Positions 10,986-18,464 of a DNA stretch of 64,000 nt are shown piece after piece. The notes under the pieces are model-generated. The model saw only the letters and a program-made list of their open reading frames with translations, did not search any database and had not been told where the DNA came from. Origin of the DNA: Tenacibaculum todarodis (lineage in GTDB: Bacteria; Bacteroidota; Bacteroidia; Flavobacteriales; Flavobacteriaceae); NCBI RefSeq assembly GCF_001889045.1, contig NZ_CP018155.1:124001-188000 (forward strand), in the 5' to 3' direction. Every line of letters starts with the position of its first letter. The stretch's first letter is position 1. A program made the translations under genes and the position numbers.

Positions 10986-11717
10986 TTGAAATTAATCAAA
11001 CTTCATACCACTACATCTACCAATTCTTTTTTAAAAGAATTAAGCAAAGAAACACGGTTAGATAACTTTACAGTAGTTCTTACAGATGAACAAACTTTAG
11101 GACGTGGTCAAGTACAACAAAAATGGCAATCTGAACCTTTTAATAATCTGACATTCAGTGTTTTTGTTTCTTTTAATGATTTAAAGATTATACATCAAAA
11201 ATATTTAAATTTTGCTGTAAGTTCGGCAGTTTTTAACACCCTAGAATCTTTAGATTTACCTAAGTTAACTATAAAATGGCCTAACGACATTCTGTCAGAT
11301 AATAAGAAGTTGTGTGGTATTTTAATAGAAAATCAACTTAAAAAGGATAAAATTAATTCTTCAGTAATTGGAATTGGCTTAAATGTGAATCAACTTATTT
11401 TTAATGAATTGCCAGATGCAATTTCCTTGAAAATAATTAAACAAACCAATTTTGATTTAGATAAATTGTTAGAAAAGATTGTTGTTAACTTAAAAAATCA
11501 GATTAGAAATTTAGCACAGAAGAACTTCGCTCTGTTGGAAAGGGACTACTTGAGTTCTTTATACAAGTTTAATAAGCCTTCAATGTTTAGGGATGAAATT
11601 AACCAACACTTATTTATGGGTAAAATAGTAGGTGTTTCTTTAGAAGGAAAATTACAGGTTGAGTTAGAAGATGAATTGGTGAAAGATTTTGGTTTAAAAG
11701 AAATAAAATTTTTATAA
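10986..11717 (+). CDS. birA: Biotin--[acetyl-CoA-carboxylase] ligase
   Basis: 243 residues. It has catalytic-domain motifs of biotin protein ligase: TSTNSFLKEL at the N-terminus, GRGQVQQKWQS (the biotinyl-AMP loop), KWPNDIL, KLCGILIEN and IGIGLNVNQ. There is no N-terminal winged helix, so it is a monofunctional ligase and not a repressor. The start is TTG: an in-frame TAA lies 15 nt upstream (10968-10970) and no ATG occurs between. It is divergent from rsfS and followed by a strong terminator. Confidence 0.93.
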   Translation: MKLIKLHTTTSTNSFLKELSKETRLDNFTVVLTDEQTLGRGQVQQKWQSEPFNNLTFSVFVSFNDLKIIHQKYLNFAVSSAVFNTLESLDLPKLTIKWPNDILSDNKKLCGILIENQLKKDKINSSVIGIGLNVNQLIFNELPDAISLKIIKQTNFDLDKLLEKIVVNLKNQIRNLAQKNFALLERDYLSSLYKFNKPSMFRDEINQHLFMGKIVGVSLEGKLQVELEDELVKDFGLKEIKFL

Positions 11718-11719
11718 AA

Positions 11720-11749
11720 AAAAACTGACAAAGTTATTTGTCAGTTTTT
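11720..11749 (+). terminator. Intrinsic terminator after birA
   Basis: A 13-bp perfect stem (11720-11732 and 11737-11749, core ACTGACAAA/TTTGTCAGT) with a GTTA loop and A/T flanks on both sides begins 3 nt after the birA stop. It can work for birA on the plus strand and also for the pyrE-SRPBCC unit on the minus strand. Confidence 0.9.
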
Positions 11750-11794
11750 CGCTTAAATTATTATTCCCACGTAGTGGAAGCCTAAAAATTTATT

Positions 11795-12184
11795 TTATAA
11801 TTTATCTAAATTGTCAGTTAATGTTTCAATAAAGCTTGTTAATGGTTTTTTTACCATCATTGCCATCATCATATTAAACTTACCGTTAAAATCTAAAGTA
11901 ACTTTGCTAGAATTGTCGTCAATTTCTTCAATATCTGCAACTAGTTCAAAATCTAATTTACTACTTGCTGCACCTAAAGTAATGTTAGAATATTCCGTGG
12001 TGTCTTTTAAAACTAACCTAATTTCTGGCATTCCTTTTAATCCAAAAATAAATGAATCTCCATCAACTTCGAACTTTTGAATGCTTTCTGGCATTAGTTG
12101 TTCAAAATTTTGCAAATCAGTTAAAAATTCAAACATTTCTTTTTGAGATTTCTTTACCGCTACTGTATTTCCTTTGATGTTCAT
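11795..12184 (-). CDS. SRPBCC-family (START-like) protein
   Basis: 129 residues resembling the polyketide-cyclase/SRPBCC helix-grip fold: N-terminal KSQKEMFEFLTDLQNFEQLMP, a central beta-rich part, and a long C-terminal helix FIETLTDNLDKL. It probably binds a hydrophobic ligand; nothing shows which. It lies 51 nt downstream of pyrE on the same strand and likely forms a two-gene unit with it. Confidence 0.7.
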   Translation of the reverse strand: MNIKGNTVAVKKSQKEMFEFLTDLQNFEQLMPESIQKFEVDGDSFIFGLKGMPEIRLVLKDTTEYSNITLGAASSKLDFELVADIEEIDDNSSKVTLDFNGKFNMMMAMMVKKPLTSFIETLTDNLDKL

Positions 12185-12235
12185 TTTTTTTGTTTTAAGT
12201 GTTATGATTTGCTTTATTTCAAAAATGTTGCCAAA

Positions 12236-12877
12236 CTATTGTTTCCATTTACTTGGATTAACTCTCCAATCTTCCAATGTTCTTAATTCTTCAGCGTTTA
12301 TGTATTTACTGTCTAGAGCTTGCTCCAATAAAAACTCGTAATTACTAAGTGTAGTTAGTTCTACGTTTGCTTCTTTAAAATTTTCTGTAGCAATATCAAA
12401 TCCGTAAGAGAAAATAGCAACCATTCCTTTTACATTGGCGTCACATTCTTTAAGTGCTTTTACAGCATTTAAACTACTTTTTCCTGTGCTTATTAAATCT
12501 TCAATTACAACAACATTTTGACCACGTTCTAAATGTCCTTCAATTTGGTTTTTTCTTCCATGTTTTTTTGGCTCTGGCCTAACATAAATAAAAGGAACAC
12601 CTAATTCTTGTGCAACTAAAATTCCAATAGCTATTGCACCTGTTGCAACACCAGCAATTACATCTGGTTTTCCATGTTTTAGTTCTACTATTTTAGCAAT
12701 TTCTTCTTTTAAAAAGTTTCTAACAGGAGGGTAAGATAATGTTACTCTATTATCACAATAAATTGGAGATTTCCAGCCAGACGCCCAAGTAAATGGTTCA
12801 TTAGGACTTAGCTTTATTGCTTTAACTTGCAGTAATAATTCAGCAGTTTTTTTTGATGTATCTTTGTTTAAACTCAT
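12236..12877 (-). CDS. pyrE: Orotate phosphoribosyltransferase
   Basis: 213 residues, the usual length. The PRPP-binding motif is NVVVIEDLISTGKSS and the substrate region is TWASGWKSPIYCDNR. It converts orotate and PRPP to OMP in de novo pyrimidine synthesis. The promoter box (12885-12892) lies 7 nt upstream of the ATG, so the transcript probably has a very short leader. The NUDIX gene diverges from the same few bases. Confidence 0.96.
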   Translation of the reverse strand: MSLNKDTSKKTAELLLQVKAIKLSPNEPFTWASGWKSPIYCDNRVTLSYPPVRNFLKEEIAKIVELKHGKPDVIAGVATGAIAIGILVAQELGVPFIYVRPEPKKHGRKNQIEGHLERGQNVVVIEDLISTGKSSLNAVKALKECDANVKGMVAIFSYGFDIATENFKEANVELTTLSNYEFLLEQALDSKYINAEELRTLEDWRVNPSKWKQ

Positions 12878-12884
12878 AGTGCTG

Positions 12885-12892
12885 CAAATGTA
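12885..12892 (-). promoter_or_regulatory. -7 box of pyrE overlapping the NUDIX start codon
   Basis: The minus strand reads TACATTTG, a match to TAnnTTTG, 7 nt upstream of the pyrE ATG. The same bases contain the ATG (12888-12890) of the divergent NUDIX gene, so the promoter of one gene covers the start codon of the other. Confidence 0.6.
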
Positions 12893-13493
12893 TAAAGTTT
12901 TTGTAAATGATAAGCCTATAATTATTACAGATTCTTCACAAAAGGATAAAAAATTTCTTACCTATTTTTTTGATGAGGTAATTATTGATGAAATTATTTA
13001 TCGATTTAAAACTGAAAACATAAAAGGAGTTTACCTAATCACAAATAATTTAGAACAAGCTTGGCGTAATTTCAGAGAAAATTTTAAGGTAGTTAAAGCT
13101 GCTGGCGGATTGGTTTTTAACCAAAACAAAGAAATTTTATTTATTTATAGAGGTAATAAATGGGATTTGCCAAAAGGACGTGTAGAAGAAGGAGAGGAAA
13201 TTGAAACTACAGCAATTAGAGAGATAGAAGAAGAATGTAGCGTTTTTAACTTAAAAATAGATTCTTTTTTAACAGCTACATATCATATATTTTATAAAAA
13301 TAACAAAGCCAAGCTAAAAGAAACCTTTTGGTTTTTAATGCATACAGATTTTACAGGTAAACCTATTCCGCAAAAAGAAGAAGGCATCGTTGAAGCCGTT
13401 TTTAAAGACCATACAAGTACATTACAAGCATTACAAAACACTTTTGTAAATATTGGTTTGGTGTATGAAGCCTATCAAAAAGGATTGGATTAG
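12888..13493 (+). CDS. NUDIX hydrolase
   Basis: 201 residues from the ATG at 12888. An upstream in-frame TTG at 12864 lies inside pyrE and is unlikely to be used. The NUDIX box spans GRVEEGEEIETTAIREIEEE; the glycine usually found near its end is Ser. A divergent N-terminal region of about 70 residues (VFVNDKPIIITD...) precedes it. It should hydrolyse a nucleoside-diphosphate-linked substrate; which one cannot be told. Its 5' end faces pyrE with 10 bp between the two start codons. Confidence 0.85.
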   Translation: MYKVFVNDKPIIITDSSQKDKKFLTYFFDEVIIDEIIYRFKTENIKGVYLITNNLEQAWRNFRENFKVVKAAGGLVFNQNKEILFIYRGNKWDLPKGRVEEGEEIETTAIREIEEECSVFNLKIDSFLTATYHIFYKNNKAKLKETFWFLMHTDFTGKPIPQKEEGIVEAVFKDHTSTLQALQNTFVNIGLVYEAYQKGLD

Positions 13494-13570
13494 CTTCTTT
13501 TTATGACATCATGTCATTTAATTCCTATTTATTTTTTAACATTTCTGCCAAAAACCCTTTTAAAAGCTAT

Positions 13571-13585
13571 TGGCACACACTTTGC
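13571..13585 (+). promoter_or_regulatory. Sigma-54 (RpoN) type promoter upstream of dnaK
   Basis: TGGCACACACTTTGC matches the -24/-12 consensus TGGCACG-N4-TTGC at all positions except the G after GGCAC, and GG and GC have the required 12-bp spacing. Transcription would start near 13597, giving a leader of about 35 nt before dnaK. It lies in a 138-bp intergenic region between the NUDIX gene and dnaK. No activator-binding site was recognised. Confidence 0.65.
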
Positions 13586-13631
13586 CTATTGATTACTCGT
13601 AAAATTGAATTAAAAATTAATACATATAATT

Positions 13632-15533
13632 ATGAGTAAAATTATTGGAATAGATTTAGGAACAACAAACTCTTGTGTCTCTGTAATGGAAGGTAATGAG
13701 CCAGTTGTAATTCCTAATTCAGAAGGAAAAAGAACTACACCATCTGTAGTTGCTTTCGTAGAAGGTGGAGAACGTAAAATTGGAGATCCAGCAAAACGTC
13801 AAGCAGTTACTAACCCAACAAAAACAGTTTATTCTATTAAACGTTTTATGGGGAATAAATTTTCTGAATCTTCTAAAGAAGCAGGAAGAGTTCCTTATAA
13901 AGTTGTTAAAGGAGATAATGACACGCCACGTGTAGATATTGACGGACGTTTATATACGCCTCAAGAAATTTCTGCAATGGTATTACAGAAAATGAAAAAA
14001 ACTGCTGAAGATTATTTAGGAACTTCAGTTGCAGAAGCAGTAATTACTGTGCCAGCATACTTTAACGATGCTCAAAGACAAGCTACAAAAGAAGCAGGTG
14101 AAATTGCAGGTTTAAAAGTAAGAAGAATTATAAACGAACCAACTGCAGCTGCATTAGCATACGGTTTAGATAAAGCAGATGAAGATAAGAAAATTGTTGT
14201 TTTTGATTTTGGAGGAGGAACACATGATGTTTCTATCTTAGAATTAGGAGACGGAGTTTTTGAGGTTTTAGCAACTGATGGAGATACGCATTTAGGTGGA
14301 GATGATGTAGATGAAAAAATTATTAACTGGTTAGCTGAAGAGTTTAAAGCAGAAGAAGCAATGGACTTACGTAAAGATCCAATGTCTTTACAACGTTTAA
14401 AGGAAGCTGCTGAAAAAGCGAAGATTGAATTATCTTCTACAACGTCTACAGAAATTAACTTACCTTATATTACAGCTACAGCAAGCGGGCCAAAACACTT
14501 AGTTCGTACGTTAAGTAGAGCAAAATTTGAGCAGTTAATTGACGATTTAGTAAAAAGAACAATTGAACCTTGTCAAACAGCATTAAAAAATGCAGACTTA
14601 TCAATTTCTGAGATAGATGAAATTATCTTAGTTGGTGGTTCAACTCGTATTCCTGCTGTACAAGAAGCGGTTCAAAAGTTTTTCGGAAAATCACCAAGTA
14701 AAGGTGTAAATCCAGATGAGGTTGTTTCTTTAGGAGCAGCAATTCAAGGAGGAGTTTTAACTGGAGAGGTAAAAGACGTTTTATTATTAGACGTAACGCC
14801 ATTATCTTTAGGTATTGAAACTATGGGGAATGTTTTCACAAAGTTAATTGATGCAAACACAACAATTCCTACAAAGAAATCGCAAGTGTTTTCTACAGCA
14901 GTAGACAACCAACCATCAGTAGAAATTCACGTTTTACAAGGTGAAAGAGCAATGGCTGCAGATAACAATACAATTGGTCGTTTCCACTTAGACGGTTTAC
15001 CACCAGCGCAAAGAGGAGTTCCACAAATTGAAGTAACTTTTGATATTGATGCAAACGGAATTATTAAAGTTTCTGCATTAGATAAAGGAACAAACAAATC
15101 TCACGAAATTAGAATTGAAGCTTCTTCAGGTTTATCTGATGCTGAAATCGAAAAAATGAGACAAGATGCAGAAGCAAATGCAGAAGCAGATAAAGCTGCA
15201 AAAGAAACTGCTGAAAAAATTAATGGTGCAGACGGAATGATCTTTCAAACTGAAAAGCAATTGAAAGAATTTGGAGAAAAATTATCTGATGATAAAAAAG
15301 GTCCAATTGAAGCAGCATTAGTTGAATTAAAAGCAGCTCATGAAGCTAAAGATATTGCACAAATTGATGCTGCAATGGAAAAGATTAACGAAGCTTGGAA
15401 AGTAGCATCTGAAGAAATGTATGCAGCAGAACAAGCAGCAGGAGCAGGAGCACAACAAGGTCAACCAGAAGCAGCAAGTGCAGCAGATCAAGGAGACAAT
15501 GTTGAAGATGTAGACTTCGAAGAAGTAAAATAA
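13632..15533 (+). CDS. dnaK: Molecular chaperone DnaK (Hsp70)
   Basis: 633 residues with a complete Hsp70 layout. The ATPase domain starts [18 protein letters not shown] and contains [19 protein letters not shown] and [13 protein letters not shown]. The substrate domain and helical lid end in a Gln/Ala-rich tail and the acidic [10 protein letters not shown], where GrpE-dependent chaperones usually end in EEV. The GGGTHDVS site carries His where GGGTFDVS is typical, as in several Bacteroidota. It is monocistronic, with a sigma-54-like promoter and its own terminator; dnaJ and grpE are not adjacent. Confidence 0.98.
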   Translation: MSKIIGIDLGTTNSCVSVMEGNEPVVIPNSEGKRTTPSVVAFVEGGERKIGDPAKRQAVTNPTKTVYSIKRFMGNKFSESSKEAGRVPYKVVKGDNDTPRVDIDGRLYTPQEISAMVLQKMKKTAEDYLGTSVAEAVITVPAYFNDAQRQATKEAGEIAGLKVRRIINEPTAAALAYGLDKADEDKKIVVFDFGGGTHDVSILELGDGVFEVLATDGDTHLGGDDVDEKIINWLAEEFKAEEAMDLRKDPMSLQRLKEAAEKAKIELSSTTSTEINLPYITATASGPKHLVRTLSRAKFEQLIDDLVKRTIEPCQTALKNADLSISEIDEIILVGGSTRIPAVQEAVQKFFGKSPSKGVNPDEVVSLGAAIQGGVLTGEVKDVLLLDVTPLSLGIETMGNVFTKLIDANTTIPTKKSQVFSTAVDNQPSVEIHVLQGERAMAADNNTIGRFHLDGLPPAQRGVPQIEVTFDIDANGIIKVSALDKGTNKSHEIRIEASSGLSDAEIEKMRQDAEANAEADKAAKETAEKINGADGMIFQTEKQLKEFGEKLSDDKKGPIEAALVELKAAHEAKDIAQIDAAMEKINEAWKVASEEMYAAEQAAGAGAQQGQPEAASAADQGDNVEDVDFEEVK

Positions 15534-15556
15534 TTTTTTAATTATTTATCATAAAC

Positions 15557-15588
15557 AAAAACGCAATCATTAATTTGGTTGCGTTTTT
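15557..15588 (+). terminator. Terminator after dnaK
   Basis: The stem AAAAACGCAA (15557-15566) pairs with TTGCGTTTTT (15579-15588) and is followed by a short T run, 24 nt beyond the dnaK stop. Confidence 0.85.
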
Positions 15589-15607
15589 TAATTCAATCTA
15601 TTTTCTT

Positions 15608-16132
15608 TTGAAAACCTATAACAAAACCAATTTCTTTAAACATACTTTTTGCGAATTTACACAAGTGGATGATTTTCAGTTTCCAGAAAATACCAGCTAT
15701 AAAAGTAAATCAGAGAGTTTGTATTTTTATACAGATGAAGGTGTTTATAGAAAATCGAATCATTGGGGAAGAGTAGCTAATTGCAGATGGAAATTAATAA
15801 CTGAAGAGAAATATAAAAACCAAGAGATTGTTGTTGGTTTTGCTAAATGGAATGCTTTTTATCCAGTAAATTCAGCAGATAAAATCTTTTTTATTGAAGT
15901 TAATTTTGAGCAAAAAACAGTAAAAATTCAAACTAAAACAGCAAATACTACAAATTATTTATTTACATATTCTGAAGCTCAAAAAAGAATAAAACAGATT
16001 AATCATTTACTTAAAGATGATAAATGGGCGCAATATTTCGATTTAGAAATTAAAGAATTACAGTTTAAAGTTATTTCAGAGTTTATCAGTTCAAATAAAA
16101 CTTTACAAGAAGTTAAAAAAGGATTTAATTAA
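15608..16132 (+). CDS. Conserved hypothetical protein
   Basis: About 174 residues from a TTG at 15608. An earlier in-frame TTG at 15575 sits inside the dnaK terminator and is therefore unlikely. No ATG is available near the N-terminus. The protein is soluble, rich in aromatic and charged residues, with a block reading GVYRKSNHWGRVANCRWKL. No domain is recognised and there is no signal peptide or transmembrane segment. It lies between dnaK and a long inverted repeat; no operon partner is evident. Confidence 0.6.
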   Translation: MKTYNKTNFFKHTFCEFTQVDDFQFPENTSYKSKSESLYFYTDEGVYRKSNHWGRVANCRWKLITEEKYKNQEIVVGFAKWNAFYPVNSADKIFFIEVNFEQKTVKIQTKTANTTNYLFTYSEAQKRIKQINHLLKDDKWAQYFDLEIKELQFKVISEFISSNKTLQEVKKGFN

Positions 16133-16144
16133 TTGCACACAAAA

Positions 16145-16267
16145 ACTTCTCGATACAATTTTGATAAAAATCAAAATCACTCGAAGTGACAGTGTGTATA
16201 ATCTTCCTAATAAATATACTGTCACTTCGAGTAAAATTCTTTTTTCAAGAATTTTGTATCGAGAAGT
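16145..16267. repeat. Long imperfect inverted repeat (about 49-bp arms), dispersed-element-like
   Basis: The left arm 16145-16193 begins ACTTCTCGATACAA and ends CACTCGAAGTGACAGT. The right arm 16218-16267 is its near reverse complement, separated by about 24 bp. The outer ends CTTCTCGAT and CACTCGAAGTGAC resemble other CTCGA-containing repeats in this window (27455-27482, 36984-37055). It lies between two plus-strand genes and may fold in RNA or be a non-autonomous repeat. Confidence 0.75.
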
Positions 16268-16315
16268 CTATAAAATTCAAACCTTTTTTATTTCAATCAA
16301 TAAATTCATTTTCCG

Positions 16316-16323
16316 TAAATTTG
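16316..16323 (+). promoter_or_regulatory. -7 promoter box for type II NADH dehydrogenase
   Basis: TAAATTTG matches TAnnTTTG and lies 41 nt upstream of the ndh ATG, just after the long inverted repeat. No convincing -33 element was found. Confidence 0.5.
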
Positions 16324-16364
16324 CAATCTGAAATTTTAACAATCTAAAAGTCTAGAAACCCGAG

Positions 16365-17660
16365 ATGAACATACCACAAACTAGTTTTCCAAGAGTTGTA
16401 ATTATTGGAGGTGGATTTGCAGGTTTAGCTGCTGCAAAAGGACTTGAAAAACAAGAATTACAAGTTGTTTTAATTGATAAACATAATTACCACACATTTC
16501 AACCTTTATTATATCAAGTTGCCACAGGAGGTTTGGAACCAGATTCTATTGCTTTTCCATTAAGGAAACGTTTTAATGATGTGGAAAATTACTATTTCCG
16601 CCTTGCAGAAGTAACGAATGTTAATTCAGAAAAAAACGAAATTGAAACTACAATTGGTAGCTTAGAATACGATCATTTAATTATCGCAACAGGTTCTACA
16701 ACTAATTTCTTCGGAAATAAAAATGTAGAAAACTTTGCAATGGAAATGAAATCAATTCCGCAATCTTTAAATATTAGAAGCTTAATTTTAGAAAACTTTG
16801 AAGAAGCATTGTTAACTTCAGATTTAGAAGAACGTAAAGCCTTAATGAACTTTGTTATTGTTGGAGGAGGGCCAACTGGAGTAGAGTTGGCTGGTGCTTT
16901 GGCAGAAATGAAAAAAGGAATTTTACCAAAAGATTATCCGGATTTAGATATTCGATTAATGAAAATTAATTTGATACAAAGTTCTGGTGAAATCTTAAAA
17001 GGAATGAGTGATAAAGCCTCAGAGAAAGCAGAAGATTTTCTTGTAAAGTTAGGTGTAGATGTTTGGAAAAATCTTCGTGTTTTAGATTATGATGGGAAAA
17101 AGGTAACCACAAATGGCGAAGATCATTTTAGAGCAGAAACTGTAATTTGGGCTGCTGGAGTTAAAGGTGAATCGGTTTCTGGTTTGCAAAACGAATGTTT
17201 AATTGAACGTGCAAATAGATTTAAAGTAGATGAATTTAACAGCGTTATAGGTTACAAAAACGTCTATGCTATTGGAGATGTTGCTTGTATGAAATCTGAA
17301 AAATATCCGTATGGTCATCCAATGATGGCACAACCTGCCATTCAGCAAGGAAGATTATTAGCTAAAAACATTCTCTTAGGTTTAAATGGGGAAAGTCTAA
17401 AAGAATTTGAATATAACGACAAAGGTTCAATGGCTACAATTGGTAGAAATAAAGCCGTTGTAGATTTACCAAAATGGAAATTTCAAGGAGTTTTCGCTTG
17501 GTTTGTTTGGATGTTTGTACACTTGTTTTCTTTAATAGGATTTAGAAATAAAGCAATTGTTTTTATGAATTGGGTGTATAATTACATTCGTTTTGATAGA
17601 GAAACGCGTCTAATTATTCGTCCTTATAAAAACAAGAATAAACATAGTTTTAAAGAGTAA
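16365..17660 (+). CDS. ndh: Type II NADH:quinone oxidoreductase
   Basis: 431 residues. The FAD Rossmann motif is VVIIGGGFAGLAAAKGL at the N-terminus, followed by the NADH motif FVIVGGGPTGVELAGALAEM and the second FAD motif NVYAIGDVA. The C-terminal hydrophobic part (FAWFVWMFVHLFSLIGF, then MNWVYNYI) anchors it to the membrane. It passes electrons from NADH to menaquinone without pumping protons. The following zinc-ribbon gene starts 6 nt after the stop. Confidence 0.92.
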   Translation: MNIPQTSFPRVVIIGGGFAGLAAAKGLEKQELQVVLIDKHNYHTFQPLLYQVATGGLEPDSIAFPLRKRFNDVENYYFRLAEVTNVNSEKNEIETTIGSLEYDHLIIATGSTTNFFGNKNVENFAMEMKSIPQSLNIRSLILENFEEALLTSDLEERKALMNFVIVGGGPTGVELAGALAEMKKGILPKDYPDLDIRLMKINLIQSSGEILKGMSDKASEKAEDFLVKLGVDVWKNLRVLDYDGKKVTTNGEDHFRAETVIWAAGVKGESVSGLQNECLIERANRFKVDEFNSVIGYKNVYAIGDVACMKSEKYPYGHPMMAQPAIQQGRLLAKNILLGLNGESLKEFEYNDKGSMATIGRNKAVVDLPKWKFQGVFAWFVWMFVHLFSLIGFRNKAIVFMNWVYNYIRFDRETRLIIRPYKNKNKHSFKE

Positions 17661-17666
17661 ATTACT

Positions 17667-17975
17667 ATGAAAGTCACAAGAAATATTAAATGTCCAAACT
17701 GTGGTGTCTTTAACACAGATAGAGAATATTGTAAAAACTGTGATACACTTATTTCTGATAAAAAGAAAAGAGAGCTCAAAAAAATAGCTGTAGAACAAAA
17801 GCATATTGATGAGGTAATTCATGAAATGGAAAACCCAGGTTTTGCTAAAAGACTAAAAGCACATCCATTTTTGTTGTATAGAATTTTTGGTTGGATTTTA
17901 TATTCAGTAATAACAGTTGTTAGTTTAATTGGAGCAGGTTTAGCTTGGTTTATAGCAATGGTTGCAGCTGGGTAA
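17667..17975 (+). CDS. Zinc-ribbon membrane protein, hypothetical
   Basis: 102 residues. An N-terminal CPNC...CKNC pair (residues about 9-26) forms a four-Cys zinc-ribbon-like motif. A charged helix follows, and a single hydrophobic segment (LYSVITVVSLIGAGLAWFIA) closes the protein. It lies 6 nt after ndh and 1 nt before the next ORF, so the three genes are probably co-transcribed. No function is known. Confidence 0.75.
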   Translation: MKVTRNIKCPNCGVFNTDREYCKNCDTLISDKKKRELKKIAVEQKHIDEVIHEMENPGFAKRLKAHPFLLYRIFGWILYSVITVVSLIGAGLAWFIAMVAAG

Positions 17976-17976
17976 A

Positions 17977-18333
17977 ATGAAAAAAACACTTTTATATTAT
18001 TTTCTCTTTTCATTATTTGCTGGAACCTTAATTTATTTTCTGCAATACTTTTCAATTCCTTTACCAAGAATTATTCGTTTTTATGTGAACGATTTTTTAA
18101 TCATTCCTATAGTTTTATATAGCTGTTTAAGAGTTTTAAAATGGTCTAAAAATGATAAAAACTACAGGTTGAGCTTACCAATAATTTTATACGTTTGTTT
18201 ACTATATAGCGTTTTGTTTGAGTATGTTTTTCCAAAATATTTAGCAAGATATACCAAAGACTTTATAGATGTTATTGTTTATTTTGCAAGTGGATTGGTA
18301 TTCTTCTATCTTCAAAAAGAAACCATCAATTAA
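17977..18333 (+). CDS. Small integral membrane protein, hypothetical
   Basis: 118 residues from the ATG at 17977, 1 nt after the preceding stop; a TTG 15 nt further upstream lies inside the neighbour. There are four hydrophobic segments (LLYYFLFSLFAGTLIYFLQY, FLIIPIVLYSCL, LPIILYVCLLYSVLF, FIDVIVYFASGLVFFYL). No domain is recognised. Its place after ndh and the zinc-ribbon gene suggests a three-gene unit. Confidence 0.7.
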   Translation: MKKTLLYYFLFSLFAGTLIYFLQYFSIPLPRIIRFYVNDFLIIPIVLYSCLRVLKWSKNDKNYRLSLPIILYVCLLYSVLFEYVFPKYLARYTKDFIDVIVYFASGLVFFYLQKETIN

Positions 18334-18464
18334 CCTAATTTTGTAATCAGGTTTAATTTAGAATTACTTATTACAATTCATCATTTAAAAATTACAACTC
18401 GGTATTTGTTTTTATTTTAAAAACTGATAACGCCACATCTTTGTATCATCAAAAACTCAAACTG

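Noticed and set aside
12864-12887. TTG start of the NUDIX gene inside pyrE
   Set aside because: It would overlap pyrE coding sequence and its promoter; the ATG at 12888 fits the family start.
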